Part shown: in pieces, positions 9,959-20,136 of the stretch
Position numbering within the stretch: position 1 is the stretch's first letter
How the letters are laid out: every line of letters starts with the position of its first letter
Source: Gymnopilus junonius
Taxonomy: Eukaryota > Basidiomycota > Agaricomycetes > Agaricales > Galerinaceae
Direction of reading: 5' to 3'
NCBI GenBank assembly: GCA_015501075.1
Contig: JADNYJ010000419.1
Coordinates: forward strand, 1 to 27,981
Length of the DNA stretch: 27,981 bases
Translations under genes and position numbers: made by a program
Notes under the pieces: model-generated
Databases searched by the model: none
What the model saw: only the letters and a program-made list of their open reading frames with translations
Told to the model about the DNA's origin: nothing

Positions 9959-11470
9959 ACGTTCTTCAATGCTTCAACGTCAAATCACAACTGCTGTATC
10001 ATTATCGTCTCCCATTCCTCGACTCCTATGTACTCAACGTTACGAAACAAATCATCCATGACCTTTTTTTAATCTTATTGTACTCGTATATACCCCCAGC
10101 TTATAGTTAGATAATTAGAATTAATAACAATGAAGTCAAATGTAACACATTCATACTCCTCGTAATACGTTCCAGTTCAAGCTTTCTTGTATGCAGATTT
10201 AAGAAGCCAAGTTCATCAGCCAGCAAGGGTTTGCGCAGGAAATGCATTTTCTGAATTCTGAAACTCGTGAGCTAGCCGACATGGATGAACAGCATCCATC
10301 ATCAAGTTTCAGATTTTCCAATCTTTCTAATGCGTTTGTCAGGAATCAGGATTATGATATTCTTCGCATCACGCCGCAGTGCTTGGATCATTGATCTGTC
10401 CAGCGTCCACCCATCTAAGACTACAGGGTACACTCCTTGGGATAACCAACCTTCCGCCCGTCTCTGACCGCTTCATCAAAAAGTACTGACGATACCTAGC
10501 AACCTTGTTTTGTGATCCCCAAGGTTTTAACTCTTTGTGGACCTTTTTCTTGGGCTCGAAAAGCACGGAGACCCTGACGCGTGCATTCCAAGTTCTATGA
10601 TCATCGTTATATCATTTATGCCTTGGTCCGAAGGCCGTCGTCGAACAATTTGACATAAGTAATCGACCTCCACATAGCCAATCAAAGAGAGCGACTTCTA
10701 CGGCCGTAGCGGCCCATACACCCTACCTCCCTCCTCGTCGAACTCTTCCCTAGCTCAGAGCACTACGTGTACCAAGTCTCCCCCCCAATCCAAGCGGAGA
10801 GTCGCTGTCGCCGGCTCTAGATCTCTTGAATTCATCCTCCAATTCACTGTCTACATCTACGATGTACATCGGCCGTATTCCCGTCTTCTTCCCAAGTACA
10901 CGTCGAGGCCTTCCAGGGGGCTTGAGCGTGAAAAGGTGACTGGGCAGCTGCACTGGGCATTCTGCGAGTCTGCTTCTTTTTCTATCCCAATAGCGATGTT
11001 TTATAAACTATGGTGGGAGTCCTTTCGGGGATCATTTTTGGCTGTTTATAATTTCGATTCGGCCACGACTCGGAGAGGTGTCGATCTGCCGGAATTTGGA
11101 ATTGCGCGTTATTTGGGTTGTGGTGAATGATATTCATATGTATAGCGCCCAAGGAACGGTGGAAGTATAATTTTGTTCTCAGTGCTTGAACGAAGTTTCG
11201 AGAGGTTGTGGATGAGGTTAAGCTTAAAGGGGTGTATATTGTATGGTGGATTGTGAAGGGTGAAGGGTGGTGAACGCGTTCGTTCGCGATGTTTGGTTTG
11301 GATGGTTGGTTTGTTGAGGGGGGGGACGGGGGGATGGTCGAGGGGGGTGTGCTTATAGTCAGTTACCATTCTAGCTTTTAGCTTTCAATTTGGTCTGAAT
11401 GTCTGCGACATCTCTTTAACACCTTCGGATCTAGATCTGCACCACTATTTTTTTATATTCCCTTTCCCCT
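9959..11470. other. Spacer with a doubtful minus-strand frame
   Basis: The first 200 bases are AT-rich 3' region of the preceding gene. A minus frame at about 10953-10750 reads LGKKTGIRPMYIVDVDSELE and ends shortly after; minus-strand TATAAA-like elements occur near 11008 and 11053, so a small minus-strand gene starting near 10970 is possible, but no consistent start and splice pattern emerges. A strongly G-rich segment lies at 11318-11347. Nothing else is supported. Confidence 0.4.
11318..11347 (+). other. G-rich tract with possible G-quadruplex
   Basis: Runs of 8, 6, 2 and 6 guanines occur within 30 bases, separated by short linkers (AC, AT, TCGA). This can form a G-quadruplex on the plus strand if the long run is split. 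No gene on this strand is adjacent; the decayed gene copy begins about 120 bases downstream. Confidence 0.45.
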
Positions 11471-11890
11471 TGGTGGAGGAGAAATAGAAATGAAAGCTAT
11501 AGAAAAAATGCACTCACCATGATTCCAGCACCCATCGGCACATATTCTTCCTTTTCCTTCCCCTACCCTATCTCCTGCTGCTACTTACTGCCGTCGCTTA
11601 ACCCCCAGCACCCCATCGCTGCTGCTGCTGCTGCTGTTGTTGTCTCCATCAATCTGCGCAACTTACTCCGGAGATATCGACTTGCGGGATTCAGACGCGC
11701 ACCGGAAGTTGGAGCCAATACCAACTGCACGACAGGGCTCTGCAAAGGGGTTTGAATTTGAACGGTAGTTGGAGGGAAGGAGGAGAAGAGGTTTGCTTTC
11801 TCCCTTGTCACTTGTCCCTACGTCAATTCAATATTTCTGTGCAGTAGCCCTTCCATTCTTCGACCTGTATTCACTTAAATCATCGTTCAG
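11470..11890 (+). pseudogene. Decayed partial copy of the eIF4E-motif gene
   Basis: This stretch aligns by eye with the 3' half of the gene at 9254-9958 and with its 3' flank. Matching landmarks in the same order include CCATCAA followed by CGCA, CCGGAG followed by CGAC and TGCGGGA, GCACCGGA, then CTCTGCA and TTGGAGGGA. At protein level SINLRNLLRRYRLAG matches SINARIMPRRNRPAG, and one frame over ALQRGLNLNGSWRE matches ALQTSLNLNDNWRD. Beyond the stop, CCATTCTTCGAC at about 11850 matches CCATTCCTCGAC of the parent. The frame switch near 11735 (an extra G in ACAGGGCTCTG), a stop in the first frame, and the apparent absence of the 5' half with the YxxxxL motif mark it as a pseudogene. It contains an expanded GCT repeat absent from the parent. 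Confidence 0.7.
11618..11645 (+). repeat. GCT/GTT trinucleotide microsatellite
   Basis: Six GCT units followed by about three GTT units. It lies within the decayed gene copy at the place of the parent's Ala/Pro-rich linker, and would read as poly-Ala then poly-Val. Confidence 0.8.
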
Positions 11891-13247
11891 TAATGAAATG
11901 ATCTCTTTGTCTTAATATGTTCTGCTAACAAGTGCGAGTGTCATTGCTTGAAGTCTCATAGGGCGCAACACTTCATCCAACTAGTCACCAAAGGAAATAA
12001 TTTTTATGCCACAATGCCCTAATTTTAATCGCCGTCTTTCCGATGGTCAATGCCCTTGTGTCACCCCGCAGGACATGTAACATGGTTCCTTGATCTGGTC
12101 CCTTTCTGCCCTCCTTCGACAAGCAAAATTCCGTCCGCTCCCTCTGGAAGTGCGCTACATATTCTACTTATGGTTTCGTGATCAGCAGACTTCAGCGGAC
12201 CAATTAAAATTATGATAACCGTAGTCCGGGCTCAGTTACATTTACAATCGTTCTCACTCGCCTTGCGGACTCTTTGAAAATCATGAGGAAAATACCAGAT
12301 AGGGGGGTTTGTATAAAGTCAACTGATGTCTGGACTTTCTTTCCTTACGATTCCTTGACCCCCTACTCTCTCAAGTTCCCATCAGCGCTTGCCCTTGGAC
12401 CTATTATTGAACTTTGAGGTAAACAACCGTTTAGGCGTCGACGTGATCCATCTATCCATCTAAAACTTCAAAGCCTATTTCACTGGGAAAAACTTTCAAA
12501 TTGTGAGTTAGGCACCCTCTATTGATATTCACTCCCCCTCTTCCAAACCCTACGTCGGAGGTGCCGTAATCCGTTATTCTTGTTTCTGTGAGAACAGGGC
12601 TAAGAAAAGGCGGGATGGTCACAGGCGGAGGCAGAGGGATATCTTGAGACATCAGAGCTTCATCGCCAACTCCCAGGGACGTGTGGGTCCTCTGCATTTT
12701 TTGTGCTTCCGAAGAAGTTCTGCGCAGTTACTACCCAGTACGGGACGCGCTTTGGAGTCTTGACGCGTCGTCCAGGCGCGTAGTGCAAGTTTGGGCACAT
12801 GACTCTCCCCCACACGTAAAGTCATTTGGTGACGTCAGCCGCGGCATTCGGCATGAACGATTTGCCGATTACCCCGCAACGCGCTGACTGGGCGACGGGC
12901 GTCCTTCTAGGCGGATCTGCCTGCGTGGCTTGGAACGAAGGCTGAAAGAGGGCTTTTAGCTTGAGTTTATCCTGCGTATAGCCGTTCAAATTCCCAATTT
13001 CAGATTCAGAATACGTCAGCCAACCTTCCCATTGACAAATGACATATCCATATTCTGACATGACAACGTGATATACCATTTCAACGTTTCAGTGGGGTCA
13101 GAACCACCACACGCTTTATAGTGTGGACCACCATCATCCTTTGTCTTTTTCTGTGCCCACCCTGCATCTTTTACAAGACCCGATTTCTTACCCCTAACTT
13201 TGACGTAGACGAAGTAAACCAGCAGTAACCAGCAGTGAAGGAGCAAG
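11891..13247. other. Spacer upstream of the aldehyde dehydrogenase gene
   Basis: No gene I can support. A plus-strand stretch at about 12110-12180 reads FRPLPLEVRYIFYLWFRD, recalling the LPxEVR core seen in F-box and 2EXR domains, but the frame closes at once. A minus frame at 12697-12452 begins with an ATG (MQRTHTSLGVGDEALMSQD) and stays open for 81 codons; no family recognised. The last 150 bases are pyrimidine-rich (CATCATCCTTTGTCTTTTTC), typical of a fungal promoter. Confidence 0.4.
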
Positions 13248-16045
13248 ATGTCGATACCAGAATTGAAGTACACGCCTATTGATGACATTCCCAAGGTAAG
13301 TTTTTATTGTTCCAGTTGTTATTTCCGGTTCTGGGGGGTGGATGGGCACATTCATGAAACAGAGCATATGGAAAGATGCTGGAGGATCCTCTAGACTATC
13401 GACGCTCGCCATTCTCCGCCTCGTTACGTTCTCCTCGTACGACTTCATGACTGACCCATTCTTCCACAGATACGGGATGAACTCCGCGCGGGGTTCGCCT
13501 CTGGCAAACTCAAATCGATCGCCTACAGGAAATACCAACTCACGCAGCTTGCCTACCTCGTCAAAGACAACATGAGTCGATTTGAAGAGGCCATGAGAAT
13601 AGACTTGGGAAGGCCTGAAGTAGAGGCTCGTTTGTGCGTTCCATATCCCATTACGTCGATTCGTGTTCTCTTTTACTGACGAGGGGCGTGGATGTGGTCG
13701 TTGTAGCCTTGAGCTGATTCCTACCATTGGCGAAGCCCTGACTCAGCTCAAGAACGTCGACAAGTGGGCTAAACCCGTCAAACCGCCTTTCAACCTCACC
13801 TTTGGACCTATGCGTCGGGTGATTAGGAAGGAAGCTAAGGGGACGGTGCTCATCATCGCTCCGTTCAACTATCCTGTGTGGTTGACCTTGGGGCCTTTGG
13901 TACGTTCTGTTGTGCTGTCTTGTCCTGCAGGATTATGACAGGGGTTGGGTGTTGCATTCTTGCTTTTGCTTTTTTTCTAGGCGGGTGCTATTGCTTCAGG
14001 CAATACAGTGTTGCTTAAGCCCTCCGAGTCGACCAAGGCCACGAGCGCGTTGATGACGGAACTTATTGAGAAGTATCTCGACAGGGACCTCGTGAGGATG
14101 GTTAACGGTGCTGTCCCAGAGACGACCAAGGTATACACGTGTTACTTGCCCGTCAAACTAGATGAAGCTGATCCCGTCCTGACGTGCAGATTCTCGAACT
14201 CCAATGGGACCATAGTACGTGCTTCTAGTCCCATGGCTATCCGTCCAGTGAACCTTATCACACTTCAGTCTTATACACAGGTACGACCGATATCAGCGTT
14301 TCTTCTGTATTCAATCCATTTATCGGTACCTCCCAGGTAACGGACGCGTGGCGCGGATCGTGGCTACCGCAGCCGCCAAGCACTTGACACCGATCACTCT
14401 GGAGCTGGGAGGCAAATCGCCTGTCATCGTCGACCCCAACGTTAACCTCAAGCTGGCAGCCAAGCGGCTCTTGTGGGGCAAGGTAGTCAACGCTGGTCAG
14501 ACCTGTGTTGCGCCGGACTACATTCTCGTGCCCAGAGCGTTCCAGGATAAGTTTGTCCAAGCACTCAAAGAGGCGTACGTCACGTTTCTTTTCTTTCATT
14601 TCCTCTGTCCCGATTTTTTTTTGTTACTCATGCCACGTTTTTTCTTTTTAGGTATGAGGAATTCTATCCCGACCCTGAGAAGCGCGCCGCCCAACCTGGC
14701 GCTTACAGCCGTCTTATCCACACCCAAGCGACGGAGAGGATTGCTGGGTTGCTTGCAAAGACGCAAGGCACGGTTGTGTTTGGTGGGGAGGTGAATGTGG
14801 AGAATAGGTTCATCGCTCCCACTGTTGTGAAGGACGTTAAGGGCGATGATTCTTTGATGAGCGAGTGAGTGAAGTTCTCTGTGTCGTCCCGACTTTCTGG
14901 GTTTCCATCTTTCTTTTTCTTTTCGTTGTCGTTGTCATACCACGAGTCGATTGGTCTGGTGATTTCTTCAGGCTCGGGAAGTTGCCCCATTTTACGTTTC
15001 CTCCTTTTCTTTTTCTTTTTTTTTGCGGGAGATTCGGGTTCTGATGGATCTTTCTTACTTACAGAGAGATTTTCGGTCCCGTGTTGCCCATCGTCCCTGT
15101 CGACAGCATAGACGATGCCATCAAGTTTGTTAATGAACGGTAAGTCCGCCGTCGCCCGTATCCTCAGTCTTGGGTGATCCTTCCCTGACCCCAACTTAAT
15201 CTCTAATCATGAAACTCTAATTCCTGCAGGGACCATCCCTTGGCGCTTTACGTCTTCTCACAGGACAACCAGTTTAAGACTAAAGGTACTCTTTCTTTCT
15301 TTTTTTTTTTTCATTTCCGAGACCGCTTAGCGGGCGCTGCGATGTGATGCACGTTCTTAACCTTCCTTTTTTCTATACTAGTGTTTGATAACACGCAAAG
15401 CGGAGCGGCGGTTGCAAATGAGACTATCATCCACCCTGGAGGTTAGTTTTTGACCTTTTTTTGCTTTGTCCTGGTGTTGTTCTAACAAATGAAATGTTCC
15501 TATCCTCAGCTGAGGGTCTGCCATTTGGTGGTGTTGGGCCTAGCGGATGTCAGTACCTTTGGATTTCTGGCCTAAAGAGGTGACTTTGCTGACGCGCGGG
15601 TAATTGTAGACGGGGCACATACGGGCAAGTACAGCTTTGATATGTTCACCCATCTCCGTTCTTCGATGGATAACCCTGGCTGGTGAGAATCTATTTCCTA
15701 TCCTCCGCGTTTTGAGTATCCCAAAGCTCTAAAAAAATTCTCAAGGGTGGATTATATCCTCGCTTTCCGGTTCCCGCCTTACACTGTACGTATATATTTA
15801 TTTCCTTTGAGTATATGCGTCCCGAGACTGACGCGATCTTGCAATGTTGCAATGATGATCAACAGCAAAAGAAGTCTGCTGCGACTCTCAACCTCTTGCG
15901 TGGTGTCCCGGCACGTCCGACTGGACCTCCTCCTCCCACCGGTGCTAAGAACCAATGGTGGAGGAAGTTGTTCCTTCTGTCGTTTGCTATCGCTGTTGTG
16001 GGAGGACTGTCTTCGCGGTTGAAGAATGGGTCTGCTTCTGCTTAA
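13248..16045 (+). CDS. Fatty-aldehyde-type (class 3) aldehyde dehydrogenase
   Basis: NAD(P)-dependent oxidation of long-chain aldehydes to fatty acids, as in ALDH3A2 and yeast Hfd1. Fifteen exons: 13248-13295, 13470-13633, 13707-13899, 13981-14130, 14190-14214, 14269-14280, 14337-14574, 14652-14864, 15065-15139, 15230-15285, 15382-15441, 15510-15548, 15610-15682, 15746-15785, 15866-16045, all in frame, giving 521 residues. Motifs in order: [25 protein letters not shown] (cofactor fold), LELGGKSP with Glu220, NAGQTC with catalytic Cys254 (34 residues apart, as in class 3 enzymes), EEIFGPVLP and [20 protein letters not shown]. After the catalytic domain come a Pro-rich linker ([12 protein letters not shown]) and a hydrophobic tail, [17 protein letters not shown], with basic end: a tail anchor expected to place it on ER, peroxisome or mitochondrial outer membrane. 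Intron 8 is unusually long (200 nt). Appears intact. Confidence 0.95.
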
Positions 16046-16644
16046 GGATCTCCCTTCCGATCCTAAGTATGCGTTCTCCTTTCTTTCTTTATTTTATTTG
16101 GTTTGATTTGAATCTTTTATCTCCCAACCCGACAGAGTGTAATATGTTACCTGAGCAACTTGTCTTCTTAATGGCTTTTTAAATTTAATTTTAAATGGGT
16201 CTTCTTGCTTTTCCGAAATTCGCGTTCCCCTTTCGATTCATCGTGAATCCCATAACATTGCGATTCCTCTGCCACGCGGCAAGCTTTGAAGTTTAGGAAT
16301 ACTCTATACCCTTCCATTGTCATCTTATGGCATAGGAACGGGGAGGCGGAGATAACGGGCGCAGTAAGGAGGCGGTGGCCAAAGCGGTAGTATTCGACTC
16401 GTTGTCGACTTTCGACATGTTGAGAGACAGGGAAAGCGTACCTTGTGCAATTCTTGAAGGTGGGAATATTATCATTGGCTGTTACCATTTATAACGTATG
16501 TACCTGTATGCTTTCGAAATCTGAACTCAATTTGATGTCTTTCAATTTTTGATGTACATACAATAACATGTTCATTACGAGAACGTTGACAGCGTGCTTG
16601 ATCTGGATCTTTAGGGACATCTAAATCGAGTCTCGGGTCCTAAA
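16046..16644. other. Spacer after the aldehyde dehydrogenase gene
   Basis: The 3' region of the dehydrogenase gene: AT-rich with TTTAAATTTAATTTTAAA near 16178-16195, a plausible transcript-end region. A minus frame at 16488-16168 is open but resembles no protein I know and overlaps this AT-rich end. Confidence 0.4.
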
Positions 16645-16905
16645 ATGCTATCGGACAGTTCTGATCATCCTGGACGAATAGGTATTCAAGTTAGCGTTAT
16701 GGGAAGCCACCCGGTATTCCAAGAAAATTCTGATGTACAAGATGCGAGACAAGGGTCTATTTCGGCTGGAGTTGTAGGTATGTACATAGATGGGTTGCCA
16801 ATATTCCGTCGGGTAGATACTGAAGAAACGTCAGACTCTAAAATTCGTTCTACAACCGGTGTATTGCCGTACGTAAAACTCGGAGGACTTGTACACCGAT
16901 ACTAG
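16645..16905 (+). CDS. Doubtful small open frame convergent with the RanBP1 gene
   Basis: An 86-codon frame from ATG to TAG, beginning MLSDSSDHPGRIGIQVSVMG. It ends two bases from the stop of the convergent RanBP1-like gene. Internally a GTATGT...CAG segment (57 nt, frame-neutral) could be an intron. No family, signal or membrane segment is recognised. It might instead lie wholly in the RanBP1 gene's 3' untranslated region read backwards. Confidence 0.25.
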   Translation: MLSDSSDHPGRIGIQVSVMGSHPVFQENSDVQDARQGSISAGVVGMYIDGLPIFRRVDTEETSDSKIRSTTGVLPYVKLGGLVHRY

Positions 16906-16907
16906 TA

Positions 16908-17668
16908 TCATCTGCCATCACTCGCCTGTAGCTCAAGTAAAGCGATTTGGCTGTCGATGCGAGCCCGTTCGAGTTTGAGTAATTCTATTTGGGCCGGAAT
17001 ACCATCCGGTAGCGAATGTCCTTCAAGTAGAGCCTTCCGTTCCTTGTCAAAAACTTCTTTGAACGTGGCTGCTTCTGAATGAGACGGTTGGAAATTTCTT
17101 GGGCTTGATTCAAGAATTAGCATTGACTTACTCTCGGGTGAAGAAAAGCGAATGGCGTAGGTAGTAGATTGCGGGTGCTGTGCCGTACTGTTGATATTAT
17201 CCGCCTTCCAGACCCACGTGCGGTCGGACCCAACGCCCTGCTGCAGTTTCGTCTTTCTAGAAACTACAAGAATATGGCTGTGAACTATTCTGCTGCGGGC
17301 TTTCTTGAAGGAATAGCCTCTTTTTTTTTTTACTTACTCCAATGGTTAGTGTATATTTGGAACGTCTTTTCGTTTCTTATTACAAGCCGCGTCTTCGTTT
17401 TGCTTGGGGATCGCAATATCCTCGCATCCCCTTTGATGTGATTCACCCAAGTTGAAGTCTGTTCATCAAATTCAAAGACTAGACCCCGACTGCGCATGCA
17501 TGAAATTGAATGAGATACATGCCTGGCTAGGAAAAGGAATACGAACGATCGAAAGAGTTCATCCTCAGCTCCATCAATATCCTCGATTGCGGCACCGGGA
17601 GGTTGCTCCATGTCATCTTTTCCATCGATAGCTATAGTGGAGTCGATTTGTACGGATAAAGCAGTCAT
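16908..17668 (-). CDS. Short RanBP1-domain protein
   Basis: RanBP1 domains bind Ran-GTP and, with RanGAP, help release cargo after nuclear export. Four exons: 17668-17547, 17489-17338, 17263-17132, 17074-16908, frame-consistent, 190 residues. The domain runs from about residue 38 to 150: acidic lead (EDIDGAEDELF), then SRGLVFEFDEQTSTWVNHIK, GDARILRSPSKTKTRLVIRN, EKTFQIYTNHW, VGSDRTWVWKADN and a terminal AATFKEVFDKE helix. These match the hallmark GDVKLL...RLLMRRDKTLK.CANH and GSDRSWVW stretches of the family, with TNHW for the usual ANHY. After the domain comes a C-terminal heptad-like helix (IELLKLERARIDSQIALLEL), a likely coiled coil instead of a plain export signal. The N-terminus is only about 40 residues. 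Divergent from canonical RanBP1, so it may be a lineage-specific paralogue. Divergently transcribed from copy A, 626 bases away. Confidence 0.8.
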
Positions 17669-18167
17669 TTCAAGGTTTGTTCACACTGAAAACCCAAAGA
17701 AGAAGCGCAGGAGAGGTAGTGATGTGATAGCATTATCAGTTGATCATGCAAGCGCCCACATTACTCTAAGGTCACATTACTCTTTCATACCCAGGGTCAT
17801 GACTCACGCACCTTTTCCACCCATGACTTTCTCCATCGCGTGGCATCTCACGAGTCAGGAGTCAGGACCTCAGGATCGATGTCGGGATTCCAGATCAGGG
17901 TCCTGTTCAAGCCTGGAATCCGAACAAAGCGGTGTGCCGTGACCCTCTCCCATGAGCGCATTACTTACTGAGCCTTTCTTTCCATCCTTTGCCAGGTTCT
18001 TTTCTGAACTTTACCGTGGCCATATTTCTCACTGACTCAAAAATTTTCACTGTGGAAATAAAGTTTGTGATGAGGCGGATTCTAGCCTAGCGCTTCGTCC
18101 GATTTTTTGTTATGAAACGGCACCTCCCGTGTTGACCCTGCCTCTGCTCAACTCCAATTTATACAGT
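17669..18167. other. Divergent intergenic region
   Basis: Separates the minus-strand RanBP1-like gene from plus-strand copy A and should hold both promoters. It contains a tandem near-repeat GAGTCAGGAGTCAGGACCTCAG-like run near 17850. I see no supported gene in it. Confidence 0.4.
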
Positions 18168-18175
18168 GCGACTTT
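18168..18175 (+). promoter_or_regulatory. TATA box of copy A
   Basis: TTTATACA, 126 bases before the ATG at 18294, matching position and sequence of the element in front of copy B (128 bases). CT-rich sequence follows, as expected for a fungal start region. Confidence 0.5.
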
Positions 18176-18293
18176 TCTGGATCATTCCACTTGTTCACCC
18201 TTTCCTTCGTCTCTCCTTCCATTTAACTCTATCCAATTTCACTGTCGTCGTCGTTGGATATCTTTCGTCGCCCGCCAAATACGTCTGCAGTAG

Positions 18294-19630
18294 ATGCATC
18301 CAGAAGGATACGATCACATCATATGGACGTTTGAGGCAAGGGAGAAATTGTCGCGTACGTTTGCAGATGTTCCTCGTGATGCCCACTCGTACTCACCTTT
18401 AATAGTTGCGGCTCTCGTCATTCTTGGGCTGAACTGGGTTGGCTCACTTCATTCGGAATATTACCATGTCTGGGGGTGAGCTCATGTTCAACGATTGATG
18501 AATCATTTGCAAACTAACCTAGTATCTTCGTCTTCGGGCTTTTAGAAAGAAGTTCACGGCTACCAAGTTCATGTTTCTGTGGTCTCGCTACGTTGCTTTG
18601 GCCACCTTAATGTCAGTCTCTATTCAGTCGTTCCATCTATATTGTCCTTCTCATCCATCATCCAGTGCCCACTACTGTTTCATACACTTATTTCTTGCGC
18701 GTGGTCCAGTTGCGCCCTCTTTTTGCAGGGGATGGATCTTGTTCCTATCTCTAAGTTGTACATCCTTGCAAATGAGCCTAGTTGTCATCCTACTCCTACG
18801 AGGTAAAGTTGTTACTATCCTATCCAAACCACCTGCTGAACATTTACCGCAAGTCTGGGCTGTATACAGTAAAAATATGAAGCTTGTCATGGTGGTGGCG
18901 GCTCTTGTTGTTCTTCCATTCATTGTGTCATTTGAGTTGATTGGGCGAAATATCCTGCATGATGACAATTTAAATGACCAATGTGACCTGCGTCAGACAC
19001 CCATCGAAGCTGCACCTCTGGCGTTCGTTTTTGTCTTTACCTTGGCTAGCTCATTTCTCTGACTATTCTTTAGAGCCGTTTCTTTCTTATCTCATCTCGC
19101 GCTCTGGTTTACAATCTTCAGGAAGCGGAACTACGTTATGCCAAATGACAAGCGCTTGATGGACACCGTCGTGAATACTGGAAATGTGTCCTTCACTGTC
19201 CTCACCTGTAAGTATCACCTTATTAAAACATTAATCTGACTAGCTAATGATAGCTGCTTACCTGACATCATGGTTTACAGTGATCGTGGCAGTAATGATT
19301 CCTTATTGCTTTGCAACACATTCTGTCAATATCGTTTTGATCTTCGTGTATGCTTTTGGATCCTTGTAATTTGACGTTCATTCTGACTTTCCTGTTTAGT
19401 GTACCGATGGTGCCTATTTCTATGCTGGTACGTCTCATAAAAATTTCTCCAAATAAATGTTTATGGTTCGCCGTTCACAACAGTCATGCAAAATGGTGAT
19501 CAACATGTTCCGCCTCAGGACGGACCGTCCCTCCAGATTTCTGGATACAAGCGAAGTCGTACTTACTTCGGTCTTTGCACCCTCTTTTGAATCTCACGAA
19601 CTACCAACACGCCTATCGACTATTTCCTGA
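18294..19630 (+). CDS. DUF6533-like seven-helix membrane protein, copy A, intact
   Basis: Function unknown; a member of the large agaricomycete seven-helix family that carries an N-terminal DUF6533-like region. Nine exons: 18294-18354, 18406-18475, 18546-18611, 18666-18802, 18854-19022, 19074-19207, 19281-19347, 19400-19427, 19484-19630; total 879 nt, 292 residues, no frame break. Seven hydrophobic segments are visible, among them LAALVILGLNWVGSL, GWILFLSLSCTSLQ, KLVMVVAALVVLPFIVSFEL, AAVSFLSHLALWFTIF and VSFTVLTLIVAVMIPYCFA. Conserved points shared with copy B: SEYYHVWG, TKFMFLWSRYVAL, LLLRVWAVYSK, CDLRQTPIEAAPLA, MDTVVNTGN, YCFATHSVN and SCKMVINM. The C-terminal tail is short (about 45 residues) and polar. 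It is the functional member of the pair with the disabled gene at 2770-4070, in opposite orientation. Confidence 0.85.
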
Positions 19631-20136
19631 TTCTCATTAGACCCCATCTCTTTATGGCTTCGGCTTGTTATATTTCCTTAAAATATTGCGGTCACTACAC
19701 GTAGTTGGATACACAGTTGCTTCAAATGCATGGATCATATATATTTGCTATACCTTTCATAAACAATTCCTCTAAGCTGGTAGAAATTTAAATCCGCTCT
19801 ATACTCTACAATCATTTTGTAACTCGCAGTTGGCTGAGAGCATTGCCTGTATCTATTTCTGGATTTCATCCCACGTGGCTCACAGCACAGGCCATGTGGT
19901 CGAGCGGCGAGCGCTGACACTGACAGAAACCGTATAATCAACGATCAATGATAGTGATAGTGATACATAATAGTATCGTGACGGCCAACACTCATCCAGA
20001 TACCCGAGCAGGCTGCACTTAGAAGGAACAAGCAACACTGTAAGAGGTTTGTAGTCTGATGGATGCTCACACGAAATACTGCCTATATAGCTTTAACATT
20101 TGTTACTATCCATCTGTAATCCTGTCCGAACTCGCC
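19631..20136. other. Spacer between copy A and the peptidase pseudogene
   Basis: AT-rich 3' flank of copy A, then the former promoter of the peptidase gene. A short GATAGT tandem (about 19950-19962) is the only repeat seen. A stretch near 19893-19915 resembles a tRNA D-arm but no cloverleaf follows. Confidence 0.4.

Noticed and set aside
12110..12200. LPLEVRYIFYLWF resembling an F-box/2EXR start
   Set aside because: The frame closes within about 35 codons, with no flanking exon or start codon.
19880..19930. A tRNA-like stretch (GTGGTCGAGCGGCGAGCG)
   Set aside because: It resembles a D-arm, but no anticodon stem, T-arm (GGTTCGA) or acceptor pairing follows at the right spacing.
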